Part shown: positions 16,706 through 25,239 of the stretch, one piece after another
How the letters are laid out: each line of letters begins with the position of its first letter
Position numbering within the stretch: the stretch's first letter is position 1
Assembly (NCBI GenBank): GCA_002337085.1
Contig: DDFH01000003.1
Location: forward strand, 248,001-312,000
Direction of reading: 5' to 3'
Source of the DNA: Hyphomonadaceae bacterium UBA1933
Lineage (GTDB): Bacteria > Pseudomonadota > Alphaproteobacteria > Caulobacterales > Aquidulcibacteraceae
DNA: 64,000 nt
Position numbers and translations under genes: made by a program
The notes under the pieces: model-generated
The model's database searches: none
Told to the model about the DNA's origin: nothing
The model's input: only the letters and a program-made list of their open reading frames with translations

Positions 16706-16806
16706 TTGACCTTTTGGAAAAAAAGCGCAAATGAACCCCGATAATTTTAAAAATAAGCAATATTATTTTGCGCCAATGCTAAAACTGGTCAAAAAGATAA
16801 TTGACC
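16706..16806 (+). promoter_or_regulatory. Candidate ilvC operator: TTGACC half-sites
   Basis: An inverted repeat GGTCAA-N8-TTGACC lies at 16787-16806, only 23 bases before the ilvC ATG, and a further TTGACC lies at 16706-16711. The arrangement suggests a dimeric regulator site in the ilvC leader. Which protein binds cannot be told. Confidence 0.45.
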
Positions 16807-16829
16807 AAAGATTCTAACTGGAGAGAAGA

Positions 16830-17849
16830 ATGCAAGTTTATTATGATAAGGATGCGGATTTAGGTTCTATCAAAGATAAAACCATCGCAATTATTGGTTA
16901 TGGCTCTCAAGGGCATGCTCACGCGCTTAATTTGCGCGATTCTGGTTGCAAGAATGTTGTCGTTGCATTGCGCGAAGGTTCTGCTACTGCGAAAAAGGCA
17001 GAAGGCGAAGGCTTTAAAGTTGTTTCCGTTGTCGAAGCTGCAAAAACTGCGGACATCATTATGATTGTTACCCCTGATGAAGGTCAGGCAGATTTGTATA
17101 AAGCAGAAATTGGCCCATATCTAAAAGCAGGTCAAACCTTGCTTTTCGCGCACGGTTTTTCTGTTCACTTTGAACTTATTCAACCACCAAAAGACGTTGA
17201 CGTTGCACTTGTTGCACCAAAAGGCCCTGGTCATACCGTTCGTGGCGAATATTTAAAAGGTGGTGGCGTTCCTTGCTTGTTTGCGATTTATCAAAACGCT
17301 TCTGGCAATGCCGAAAAAACTGCTCTTGCTTATGCTTCTGGCGTTGGTGGTGGTCGTTCTGGCATCATCCAAACTACTTTCCGTGAAGAATGCGAAACCG
17401 ATTTGTTTGGTGAACAAGTTGTTCTTTGCGGTGGCCTTGTTGAGCTTATCCGTGCAGGCTTTGAAACCCTTGTTGAAGCTGGCTACGCGCCAGAAATGGC
17501 ATATTTTGAATGCCTACACGAAGTTAAACTTATCGTTGATCTAATCTATGAAGGCGGTATCGCAAATATGGATTATTCAATCTCTAACACTGCTGAATAT
17601 GGTCAATATGTAACTGGCCCACGCATCATTACCCCTGAAACTAAGGCGGAAATGAAACGCGTTCTTACCGATATTCAAACCGGTCGCTTTACCCGTGATT
17701 GGATGCTTGAAAACCGCGCTGGTGCGCCAAGCTTCAAAGCAACCCGTCGCCTGAATGCAGAACACCAAATCGAAGAAGTCGGCGGTCGCCTTCGCGCCAT
17801 GATGCCTTGGATTGGTAAGAATAAATTGGTTGATAAAGCTAAAAACTAA
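16830..17849 (+). CDS. ilvC: Ketol-acid reductoisomerase
   Basis: This converts acetolactate or acetohydroxybutyrate to the dihydroxy acids with NADPH, the second step after IlvBN. The 339-residue length marks the short class I enzyme. The N-terminal Rossmann motif GYGSQGHAHALNLRDSG (about 23-39) binds NADPH. The Mg-binding block is TDLFGEQVVLCGG, with downstream glutamates in YFECLHEVKLIVDLIYEGG. The start has GGAGAG 8 bases upstream. A strong terminator follows. Confidence 0.97.
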   Translation: MQVYYDKDADLGSIKDKTIAIIGYGSQGHAHALNLRDSGCKNVVVALREGSATAKKAEGEGFKVVSVVEAAKTADIIMIVTPDEGQADLYKAEIGPYLKAGQTLLFAHGFSVHFELIQPPKDVDVALVAPKGPGHTVRGEYLKGGGVPCLFAIYQNASGNAEKTALAYASGVGGGRSGIIQTTFREECETDLFGEQVVLCGGLVELIRAGFETLVEAGYAPEMAYFECLHEVKLIVDLIYEGGIANMDYSISNTAEYGQYVTGPRIITPETKAEMKRVLTDIQTGRFTRDWMLENRAGAPSFKATRRLNAEHQIEEVGGRLRAMMPWIGKNKLVDKAKN

Positions 17850-17902
17850 CTGATTTTGTGAGTGTTAGCTTTCTATTCACACTAAAATTTTGATTGATAT
17901 TT

Positions 17903-17931
17903 AAAAGGCCGCATTAGCGGCCTTTTTTGTT
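17903..17931 (+). terminator. Terminator after ilvC
   Basis: A 10-bp stem AAAAGGCCGC / GCGGCCTTTT with a 4-base loop continues into a T run. Confidence 0.92.
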
Positions 17932-17943
17932 GTAAATTTTGGT

Positions 17944-17974
17944 TTGACATAGTTAGTGTTTTAGTAATATACTA
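17944..17974 (+). promoter_or_regulatory. Sigma-70 promoter with overlapping palindrome
   Basis: TTGACA (17944-17949) and TATACT (17968-17973) lie 18 bases apart. The palindrome TAGTA-ATA-TACTA (17962-17974) covers the -10, a position typical of repressor operators. It would drive the DUF4386-like gene at 18027. Confidence 0.6.
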
Positions 17975-18026
17975 CACTATACATTGTTGTGTGATTTAAT
18001 AATAAACTTTAAAAATCGGGGGTGTT

Positions 18027-18734
18027 ATGCAAAATTCCGAGGTTTCAAGAATTAAAAATTTATCATTATTCGGCGGCCTGTCATATTTGGGCGTGATAAT
18101 AACCGGCGTATTTTCAGAAGGCATTGTCAGAGATGGTTTGACAGATTCAAAAAATGCCCTTGTTACCGTTAAAAACATTTCTGAGAATATGATGCTTTGG
18201 CGCTGGGGCGCGGTTTCAGATATTCTAACGGTCACATTTGATATTATTGCCGCAGTTTGTATTTATTTCCTTCTAAAGCCGGTTAATAAAGAAGTTTCTT
18301 TATTGGCCGCATTAATAAGAATTGTTGCCGTAACCATTTTAGCGATCGGGGCAGTTTTTCACTTCCTGCCGGTATTATTAACAAATGGGCAAAACTATCT
18401 GCAAACATTCGAACCAAACCAATTGGCAACATTGGCATTATTATCATTAAAGACACATAATTTAATTTATCATATCTCATTGATTTTATTTGCCTTTAAT
18501 AATGTTATAATTGGCATATTGATGTTTAAATCAGAATATTTCCATAAAATAATTGCAATTGCCGCAATAATATTTGGGGTTTCATATTTTACAAATAGCT
18601 TCAGTTGGTTTGTGTATCCTGGCTTTCAATCATTAATCGGTGGCACCGCACTAAAAATCAGCTTTTTTGCCGAATTGGCGCTTAGTTTATGGATGATTTA
18701 TAAGGGCATCAGCTTAAAATCTGTAAAAAGCTAA
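18027..18734 (+). CDS. DUF4386 family membrane protein
   Basis: This 235-residue integral membrane protein has about six hydrophobic helices. The order of segments (GLSYLGVIITGVFSEG near the N-terminus, then a loop, then ALIRIVAVTILAIGAVFHFLP and the late FTNSFSWFVYPGF) matches the DUF4386 family, whose function is unknown. A promoter with an overlapping palindrome lies upstream and a terminator downstream, so it is a single-gene unit. The start follows GGGGGTG. Confidence 0.82.
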   Translation: MQNSEVSRIKNLSLFGGLSYLGVIITGVFSEGIVRDGLTDSKNALVTVKNISENMMLWRWGAVSDILTVTFDIIAAVCIYFLLKPVNKEVSLLAALIRIVAVTILAIGAVFHFLPVLLTNGQNYLQTFEPNQLATLALLSLKTHNLIYHISLILFAFNNVIIGILMFKSEYFHKIIAIAAIIFGVSYFTNSFSWFVYPGFQSLIGGTALKISFFAELALSLWMIYKGISLKSVKS

Positions 18735-18772
18735 ATAATAGGTATTATGTACAATTCGCAAAAGGTACAATT

Positions 18773-18800
18773 AAAGGCTGCTATTGGGCAGCCTTTTTAT
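18773..18800 (+). terminator. Terminator after DUF4386 gene
   Basis: A 9-bp stem AAAGGCTGC / GCAGCCTTT with a 6-base loop is followed by a T run. Confidence 0.9.
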
Positions 18801-18849
18801 TGCCTATGACAAAATATTATTTAGAATTAAATTTTTGGTGGAGAATCTC

Positions 18850-18984
18850 ATGCTTAGTCCAGGACTTGGATTTTTATATATTGTTGGCGCAATCTTAGTG
18901 GTTGGTGGTTTTTATTATTTAATTCGTTTTTTGTTTTTAATTGATTTGGCAATTAAAGCTCTTAAAAAATATTTGGCATCGTGA
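18850..18984 (+). CDS. Small single-span membrane protein (44 aa)
   Basis: This frame encodes MLSPGLGFLYIVGAILVVGG and onward, with one or two hydrophobic stretches and a basic end (KALKKYLAS). The ATG at 18850 is chosen because GGTGGAGA lies at the right distance; a longer frame begins at 18784 inside the terminator stem-loop and is unlikely. I know of no family. It is followed by another tiny membrane protein frame at 19062. Confidence 0.6.
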   Translation: MLSPGLGFLYIVGAILVVGGFYYLIRFLFLIDLAIKALKKYLAS

Positions 18985-19061
18985 TTCAAAGATAGTTATT
19001 GCGCGGTTTAAATACTTATATTAACCTATATTTGTTTTTCTAGCCGTGGGGAAATTCAATT

Positions 19062-19151
19062 ATGGTCGCGTTTAATTTCTTCGAAATAATGATTATTGCA
19101 TTGGTAATAATTGGAATTATCTTTGAAAAAATCTTCTCATTTCTTGGGTGA
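19062..19151 (+). CDS. Tiny membrane protein (29 aa)
   Basis: This short frame encodes a 29-residue peptide that starts MVAFNFFEIMIIALVIIGII and ends EKIFSFLG. It is almost wholly one transmembrane helix. GGGGA lies 8-12 bases upstream of the ATG. It lies 18 bases before the CDP-alcohol phosphatidyltransferase-like gene and could be co-transcribed with it. Such short frames can be chance, but the helix composition and ribosome site support it. Confidence 0.45.
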   Translation: MVAFNFFEIMIIALVIIGIIFEKIFSFLG

Positions 19152-19169
19152 TTTATAATCGAACCCCAT

Positions 19170-19775
19170 ATGAAACATCACATTCCGACATTACTTATTA
19201 TTTTGAGATTTATTTGCGGAATTGTTATTTTAGGGGTGTGCCTTTTTCACGCGCAATTTGCCCCAATTATTTGTGTTATCCTTTTGGCACTTGGGGTTTT
19301 ATCAGATATTTTTGATGGGGTAATCGCGCGAAAATATAATATAGCGACAGAGGAACTTCGCATTTGGGACAGCCGTGTCGATGTTGCCTTTTGGCTTATG
19401 ACCGCCATTGGTATGTTTATCCTTTATCCATCAATTTTGGAAACCGCGTGTATAATGGTTGCAGTTCTTGGTGGGATGGAACTTGTGACACGCATTATAA
19501 GCCAAATAAGATTTAAGCGAGAGGCATCAACCCACCACATACTTTCAAAGATATTTACATTATTCTTGTGGGCCTTGATTTCAGCAATTTTTATAAATGG
19601 AAAAATTGGGATATTGTTTTTGATTACACTGCTAATTGGCGTAATTTCACAAGCCGAAGCCATGGCAATTATGCTGATTATACCAGAATGGAAATGTGAT
19701 ATTAAAAACATATTTGTGGCTTTAAAGCTTAAGGAGGCCGGAAAAACAGGCGTGAAAAGCAAATATATAGATTGA
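19170..19775 (+). CDS. CDP-alcohol phosphatidyltransferase-like protein, altered motif
   Basis: This 201-residue membrane protein of the CDP-alcohol phosphatidyltransferase family joins CDP-diacylglycerol or a similar donor to an alcohol. The family motif D-x2-D-G-x2-A-R-x8-G-x3-D-x3-D is present as D46, D49-G50, A53-R54, D67 and D71. All four metal-binding aspartates remain, but the second glycine is Leu63. That change could alter the active-site turn. About six membrane helices are seen. No Shine-Dalgarno is obvious before the ATG. The alcohol cannot be predicted. Confidence 0.82.
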   Translation: MKHHIPTLLIILRFICGIVILGVCLFHAQFAPIICVILLALGVLSDIFDGVIARKYNIATEELRIWDSRVDVAFWLMTAIGMFILYPSILETACIMVAVLGGMELVTRIISQIRFKREASTHHILSKIFTLFLWALISAIFINGKIGILFLITLLIGVISQAEAMAIMLIIPEWKCDIKNIFVALKLKEAGKTGVKSKYID

Positions 19776-19830
19776 AAACTTATAACAATGTCTTTAGGGA
19801 ATGGCGGGAACATTTTTATAAGGCGCTACA

Positions 19831-20688
19831 ATGAACACCCAAACCCTAACCATTATTTCCCACATTGGCGAAGATGCGATTAATGATGCGATTGCGCTTA
19901 TAAGGGCTGCGGATGAAGGGCATGATGCAGAGGTTGCGGTTTCTGGCAAGGTTTTGACCATAAAGCATAATATTGCGCCCTCCATTTTGCCAACAATTTT
20001 GGAAAAGCTGGCGGGATTAGGGCTTGATTATTCAACAATTGCGCCAAGCTCAAAAAAGCTATTTATCGCCGATATGGATTCAACCATTATTTCATGTGAA
20101 TGTCTTGATGAGCTTGCGGATTTTGCTGGCAAAAAGGAACAAGTTTCGGCAATTACCGAACGCGCAATGGCGGGTGAATTGAATTTTGAAACTGCGCTCA
20201 AAGAGCGCGTTATGATGCTAAAAGGGCTATCAATGGATGCCCTGCAAGAATGCTTTGATGAGCGTGTGTCCCTTAATGAAGGCGCGGTGGAAATGGTTAC
20301 GGGCCTTAAAGAGGCAGGTGCATATTGCGCATTGGTTTCCGGCGGCTTTAAATTTTTTACCGAACGTGTTCGCGATTGGGTCGGCTTTGATGAGGATAAT
20401 TCAAACGAATTTATCTATGAAAATAATGCCCTTTCGGGTGAAGTTAAAATGCCAATTTTGGGCAAAGAAGCCAAATTATCGCGCCTAGAATATCTTTGTG
20501 AAACCAAAGGGATTGACGCAAAAGATGCAATCGCGATCGGCGATGGTGCTAATGATTTGATGATGATTGAACGTGCGGGGCTTGGGGTTGCCTATATGGC
20601 AAAACCAATTGTTGCTGCACGTGCACCGGCGCGCATTGTTTCCGGCAATCTTATAAGTGTTTTGGGTTTTTGCGGCTTTAAAATTTAG
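19831..20688 (+). CDS. serB: Phosphoserine phosphatase
   Basis: This is a HAD-superfamily hydrolase of 285 residues performing the last step of serine synthesis. The catalytic DxDxT motif is D81-M-D83-S-T85. ALVSGGFKFF supplies the motif II serine and the C-terminal GDGANDLMMI supplies the motif IV aspartates. An N-terminal domain of about 75 residues precedes the catalytic part, as in enterobacterial SerB. It converges with the LysR-type gene; the two stop regions overlap by 11 bases. Confidence 0.95.
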   Translation: MNTQTLTIISHIGEDAINDAIALIRAADEGHDAEVAVSGKVLTIKHNIAPSILPTILEKLAGLGLDYSTIAPSSKKLFIADMDSTIISCECLDELADFAGKKEQVSAITERAMAGELNFETALKERVMMLKGLSMDALQECFDERVSLNEGAVEMVTGLKEAGAYCALVSGGFKFFTERVRDWVGFDEDNSNEFIYENNALSGEVKMPILGKEAKLSRLEYLCETKGIDAKDAIAIGDGANDLMMIERAGLGVAYMAKPIVAARAPARIVSGNLISVLGFCGFKI

Positions 20689-21532
20689 TTTCTTTTAGGC
20701 GGGTTTTTAAAAGATCAAAAACCGCACGATATTTTGGCGTGCTTCGCATATCCTCGTGAATAATCAGATAAATTTCACGTTTTGGATAATGATATTTCAT
20801 CGGCACGCTCATAAGTTCTGGGTATTCATTGGCGACATATTCAGGCAATAAAGCAAGCCCGACGCCAAGTTTTGCCGCCTCTGCCTGAACAAAAATATCC
20901 TCGCTTTGCAGCACGATTTTTTCTTTTTCAAACTTGTCCAAAATCCACTTTTGTTGTGGGTAATGACTAAAATCATCGGGATAAGCGATATAGCGAATAT
21001 TGTCGGTGGCGGTGTGTTTTAAATAGTCAAACGTGCCATAAAGTTTGAAGCCAAATTCACCAATTTTAACCGGAACGAAATTGGGTTCTGTTGGTTTTGA
21101 AAGCCTTATGGCAAGGTCGGCCTCCATGGCATTTAAATCCGCAAAGGTCAAAGAGGCATTAATATCAATCTGAAGCGCCGGAAAACTTTGCACAATTTCG
21201 GTTATGATTGTTGGTAATATAATTTTTGAAAAAGATGGCGGCGCGCTAATCCGAACCTTGCCCTGCATGTCGGGGTCAAGGCGCGCAATATCGCGTTTAA
21301 TCTTTAATTCGGTGTCAAACATGGCCTTGCCAGATTCGGCAATCATAATGCCAGATGATGTAAGGCGGGCGGTTTTATTGGTGCGTTCAAGCAATTGAAC
21401 CCCAAGGCTTTGTTCAAGGTTTTTGATACGGCGCGCCACGGTTGAATGATCAACCCCCAATGATACAGCGGTTTTTGACAGGTTTAAATTATTTGAAAAC
21501 TCTAGAAAGGTTTTTAAATCCTGCCAATCCAT
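20678..21532 (-). CDS. LysR-type transcriptional regulator
   Basis: This 284-residue regulator has an N-terminal winged helix-turn-helix. The segment LNLSKTAVSLGVDHSTVARRIKNLEQSLGVQLLER shows the LysR signature, with His-Ser-Thr replacing the usual Gln-Pro-Ala in the recognition turn. The C-terminal part is a periplasmic-binding-protein-like effector domain. The sequence is of the type that regulates a divergent neighbour; the quinone reductase-like gene 21640-22605 starts 107 bases away on the other strand and is the probable target. The 3' end overlaps serB by 11 bases. Confidence 0.92.
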   Translation of the reverse strand: MDWQDLKTFLEFSNNLNLSKTAVSLGVDHSTVARRIKNLEQSLGVQLLERTNKTARLTSSGIMIAESGKAMFDTELKIKRDIARLDPDMQGKVRISAPPSFSKIILPTIITEIVQSFPALQIDINASLTFADLNAMEADLAIRLSKPTEPNFVPVKIGEFGFKLYGTFDYLKHTATDNIRYIAYPDDFSHYPQQKWILDKFEKEKIVLQSEDIFVQAEAAKLGVGLALLPEYVANEYPELMSVPMKYHYPKREIYLIIHEDMRSTPKYRAVFDLLKTRLKETKF

Positions 21533-21639
21533 TATTAACCTCTATTAATTTTACTGTGCATTTATGCGCAAGTGTTGTGAATATTTATGCAATTTTCCAC
21601 AATGAATTTCAAGGTTATATTTGAATTAAGGAGTATAAA

Positions 21640-22605
21640 ATGAATAAAATTATCAGTCTTAAGCAATATGGTGACAGCAATAATTTGGAAATGATTGAAA
21701 TTGCAAATTCTGCCCCAAATGATGATGAAATACAGGTAAAACAAATCGCAATCGGGGTGAATTTTGTCGATATATATTTTCGCGACGGCATTTATAAATT
21801 CCCTGAATTACCCGCTATATTAGGTGTTGAAGCGGCAGGGGAAATATATGCAATTGGCAAAAATGTGTCTGGTTTTGCAATTGGTGATATTGTTGCCTAT
21901 GCTGGGTTTCCGCTTGGATCCTATACACAATATCGCAATCTTGATCCAAGGAGAATTATAAAAGTTCCAACAAATGTAAATCATAAATTATTGGCGGGTA
22001 ATTTTTTGCGTGGCCTTACTGCGGCAGCCCTTTTATTTCATGTTATAAAGCCTGAAAAAGGGATAAAAATTCTTGTCCATAGCGCGGCTGGTGGACTTGG
22101 AACCATTCTAACAAAATGGGCAGCGCGCCTTGGGATGGAGGTATTCGCAACAGTAAGTAGTGATGAGAAGGCGCAAATCGCCAAAGCAAATGGTGCGCGT
22201 CATGTAATAAATTATAAAAGTGATGATTTTGTTTTCAAAACATTGGAAATTACAAATGGTAATGGGGTTGATTATATTATCGACGGAGTTGGTGGCGATA
22301 ATTTGCATAATAGTTTCAAAGCTGTGAAGCCATTTGGAATTGTTGCCAATATTGGCCAAATAAAGCCTGTTTTACCGATAAATATTACCGAAATCACGAA
22401 TATTTTTGTTTCAAGGCCAAGTATTTTGACGCTTATCAATGATGTTGATATTTATAAAAGTCTTGCAGAAAAATATTTTGATTTTGTAATTTCTTGCGGC
22501 GGTTTTGATAATGGGCATGATTATGCTTTTGATGAATATCAAGGGGCATTGAATTTATTGGAAACCGGGAAAAATATTGGTTCAATCAGGCTTTTGGTTG
22601 ATTGA
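21640..22605 (+). CDS. qor: Zinc-free quinone oxidoreductase (zeta-crystallin type)
   Basis: This 321-residue member of the medium-chain dehydrogenase family has no structural zinc cysteines. It is like NADPH:quinone oxidoreductase, which reduces quinones or enones. The N-terminal GroES-like domain has the block QIAIGVNFVDIYFRDG. The nucleotide-binding motif is HSAAGGLGTILTKWAARLG, followed by NGARHVINYK. The start is preceded by AAGGAG. It is divergent from a LysR regulator, which suggests induction by a small reactive compound. The last 24 bases overlap the end of the convergent DUF817 gene. Confidence 0.92.
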   Translation: MNKIISLKQYGDSNNLEMIEIANSAPNDDEIQVKQIAIGVNFVDIYFRDGIYKFPELPAILGVEAAGEIYAIGKNVSGFAIGDIVAYAGFPLGSYTQYRNLDPRRIIKVPTNVNHKLLAGNFLRGLTAAALLFHVIKPEKGIKILVHSAAGGLGTILTKWAARLGMEVFATVSSDEKAQIAKANGARHVINYKSDDFVFKTLEITNGNGVDYIIDGVGGDNLHNSFKAVKPFGIVANIGQIKPVLPINITEITNIFVSRPSILTLINDVDIYKSLAEKYFDFVISCGGFDNGHDYAFDEYQGALNLLETGKNIGSIRLLVD

Positions 22606-23451
22606 ATGTTTTTGATTTGGGCGCAAAATCACCATCACGATTGTGAAAGAAATAAATAAAAGCAAAAACCATGCGCCCATTTTTTGCATCGATACCAAAT
22701 GCCAACCGCCAGATTTTTGGCTAGGGTAAATCCAAGTTTTGGTAAAAGTTCCAATATTTTCGGCAACCCACATGAAAAAAGAACTTAAAACCGCCGATAA
22801 TAAAAGCGGCATTTTATAAACCCTGTCCATGGGGCGAAAATGGATAATTGTCCGCCAATAGGTAAGGGCGATAAGCGCAAATATAATATAGCGAAAATCC
22901 CAAATATAATGATGGGAAAAGAAATTTATATAAATCAAAAGTGCGATGATGATTGTATGGATTTGCTTGGGGTAATTTTCGAAATACATTTCAAAAACCC
23001 GTATTGCCCTAGCCATAAATGAGCCAACCGTACCATACATAAATCCAGTGAAGAGAGGCACACCACCAATTTTTATTAATGAATATTCGGGATATTCCCA
23101 AGAGCCAACATGGGTTTTGAAAATTTCCATAATCGTGCCGACAATGTGATATGCCATTATAACTTTTAGCTCTTCAAAACTTTCAAGTTTAGTCCAAAGC
23201 ATGATGGATTGGATTATAATTGCTGATAAAAGCAAAAAGTCATAGCGGGCAATTGGGAAATTTGGCTTCCATAAATAATGGGTAAGCAAAAGCAAAAATA
23301 ATAGACTTGCCGCAAAAAGGCATGACCATGCCATTTTTAAACCAAATAACAAAAACTCTGCTAATGGTAATGGCAAGCGGCCGATGATATTCTTAATTAA
23401 TCTGCGTAATGGTTGCAGCCATTGTGCAAGTGGGTGCGTATCGACCTGCAT
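22582..23451 (-). CDS. DUF817 family membrane protein
   Basis: This 289-residue polytopic membrane protein has about eight helices. The conserved segments HIVGTIMEIFKTHVGSWEYPE, GVPLFTGFMYGTVGSF and FFMWVAENIGTFTKTW match DUF817, whose biochemical role is unknown. The start codon shares its A with the stop of the upstream PstS-OmpA fusion (TAATG at 23449-23453), so translation is coupled. The 3' end overlaps the convergent qor gene by 24 bases. Confidence 0.88.
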   Translation of the reverse strand: MQVDTHPLAQWLQPLRRLIKNIIGRLPLPLAEFLLFGLKMAWSCLFAASLLFLLLLTHYLWKPNFPIARYDFLLLSAIIIQSIMLWTKLESFEELKVIMAYHIVGTIMEIFKTHVGSWEYPEYSLIKIGGVPLFTGFMYGTVGSFMARAIRVFEMYFENYPKQIHTIIIALLIYINFFSHHYIWDFRYIIFALIALTYWRTIIHFRPMDRVYKMPLLLSAVLSSFFMWVAENIGTFTKTWIYPSQKSGGWHLVSMQKMGAWFLLLFISFTIVMVILRPNQKHSINQKPD

Positions 23452-25121
23452 TAGCCTTTTGGCGCAACCTCACCCTCAGTTTTAACGGCTTTGCCAAGGT
23501 GGACACCGGCTGGAACAACACCGATTTGCACATTTTGCTGTGCTGCTTGTGGGCGGTTTTCAACAATGCTTACCAATGGGCATGATGGTGGTGGGCAAAC
23601 CCAAACCTCTACCCGGCGGTTTTTAATACGACCTTCTTCATAGGCGTTTGAACCCACCGGCAACACATCGCCATATGCGCGAACCATAGAAGGGTTAATT
23701 CCTGCTTGCCCCAAAGTGCTAAGAACTTTTTCGGCACGTGATTGGGCAACCCCCACATTGGTTTCATGTGAACCAACATTGTCGGCAAAGCCAAATAGGG
23801 CAATCCTTTGCTGGGTTATGCCTTGGCGTGTCATATATTCTTGTAGTCTTGTAATGTCGGTAACGGCCTTATTATCAAGGCTGTTTGCGCCAAGTTTAAA
23901 GCGGAAATCAAAATTAAGACGTTTTGCATTGCGGGCAAATTCTGTATAGTCACGCGGTGCTTCAGGCGGTGGTTGAAAGCCTTCTTCAGCCAGTTTTTGC
24001 GCGCCATATCCATCTTTTTCAACAATCTCTTGACCTGCACTAGAGATAGTGAATTTTGCAAAATCTTCAAGCGCCTGATTTGATGTGGTTTTGCCGATAT
24101 AAAGCAAAATTCGTTCAACGAATGGATAGGCCTCGGTTGAGACATTGAATGAATTTGGTTCAAAGGCACGGGCATTACGTTCATTAACCGAAACCATTTT
24201 TACGCCCGATGTATTGCCATCTTTATGCGCAAAGCCAATGGCGTCTTTGTCGGCATCAACCGCCTTTATAACTTCGCCTGCGGTTTTATAGGTTTTTGCC
24301 GCATCGCGTAATTCACGATCCCCAAGAAGTTTTGCCAAAAGGCTGGCATTTTTGTCGCCGCCTTCTTCTTCAACACGGATATTAATTTCGCCATTTTTTT
24401 TGTCAGATATTTCAGACCAATCGGTAATTTCGCCCGATAAAATCCGCCCCAAAGTATCACCGTTAAAGGTCGAAATATTATTGCTTGGGTTTACAAAAAC
24501 AAAAGAAACATCATGCCCAATAACTTTTTCATTATCAGGTGACGTCATATCGCCATATGCCGATAGTTTATCTGCCTCGGTCGGAAGGATTGAACGCAAT
24601 GAATATACGCCTTCAACGCGGCCTTGTTGCATGGCATCAAAGCCACCTTTTGCCGAACCCAAAGACAATAAGACACGATATGATTTGCCACCTTTTGAGC
24701 CGCTAACCGTTGTAACATTTACGTCTTTTGAAATGCCTACATTGCCATAACCAGATGCCTTCATCCAGCCAACCACCAAATCAGGCATAAGGTTTTCGCC
24801 AATTCTTTTGCGCCCTGCAAGGCGGAATAAAACATCGGCTTTTTTCGGGCGCCCTGGTGCAAAGTCACCTTGTACTGGTACTAATCCCTCGGCCTCAGCG
24901 TTTTTTGAGTTGGCAGCATTACTAAAGGTCCAGCTAAGATAGCCAATTGCCCCCATGCCGCCAATAATAACCGCAATCAGGAACAAAGATACCCAACCAA
25001 AAACATCCATTTTGGCAAAGATGCCGGGTTTTTTACGGCGGCCAAAGCTTTCGTCAATATCATCGCTATTGCGCGCAGTTTTCCATATATCTTTTTGATT
25101 AGAATTTTTTTCTTCAGACAT
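23451..25121 (-). CDS. Phosphate-binding-like domain fused to OmpA domain
   Basis: This 556-residue envelope protein has a cytoplasmic N-terminus of about 40 residues and one transmembrane helix (41-65). A PstS-like periplasmic substrate-binding domain follows (about 90-380, with DVSFVFVNPSNNISTFNGDTLGRILSGEITDW), then an OmpA/MotB peptidoglycan-binding domain (about 395-507, with FGFADNVGSHETNVGVAQSRAEKVLSTL and the NRRVEVW ending). A proline/cysteine tail closes it. The fusion would tether a ligand-binding module between inner membrane and cell wall. Its coupled DUF817 partner is an inner-membrane protein, so the two may form one complex. The ligand is not known. Confidence 0.87.
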   Translation of the reverse strand: MSEEKNSNQKDIWKTARNSDDIDESFGRRKKPGIFAKMDVFGWVSLFLIAVIIGGMGAIGYLSWTFSNAANSKNAEAEGLVPVQGDFAPGRPKKADVLFRLAGRKRIGENLMPDLVVGWMKASGYGNVGISKDVNVTTVSGSKGGKSYRVLLSLGSAKGGFDAMQQGRVEGVYSLRSILPTEADKLSAYGDMTSPDNEKVIGHDVSFVFVNPSNNISTFNGDTLGRILSGEITDWSEISDKKNGEINIRVEEEGGDKNASLLAKLLGDRELRDAAKTYKTAGEVIKAVDADKDAIGFAHKDGNTSGVKMVSVNERNARAFEPNSFNVSTEAYPFVERILLYIGKTTSNQALEDFAKFTISSAGQEIVEKDGYGAQKLAEEGFQPPPEAPRDYTEFARNAKRLNFDFRFKLGANSLDNKAVTDITRLQEYMTRQGITQQRIALFGFADNVGSHETNVGVAQSRAEKVLSTLGQAGINPSMVRAYGDVLPVGSNAYEEGRIKNRRVEVWVCPPPSCPLVSIVENRPQAAQQNVQIGVVPAGVHLGKAVKTEGEVAPKG

Positions 25122-25239
25122 TAAGGCAAAACTCCGACTTTGAATGCATTGCTTTTGCTAATATGGGCTTTTGTTAATATGGCTTTTCGCTAATTTGGTG
25201 AAAACTAGCAATAGATTTTTGCTTATTGAAGTGTTTTTA

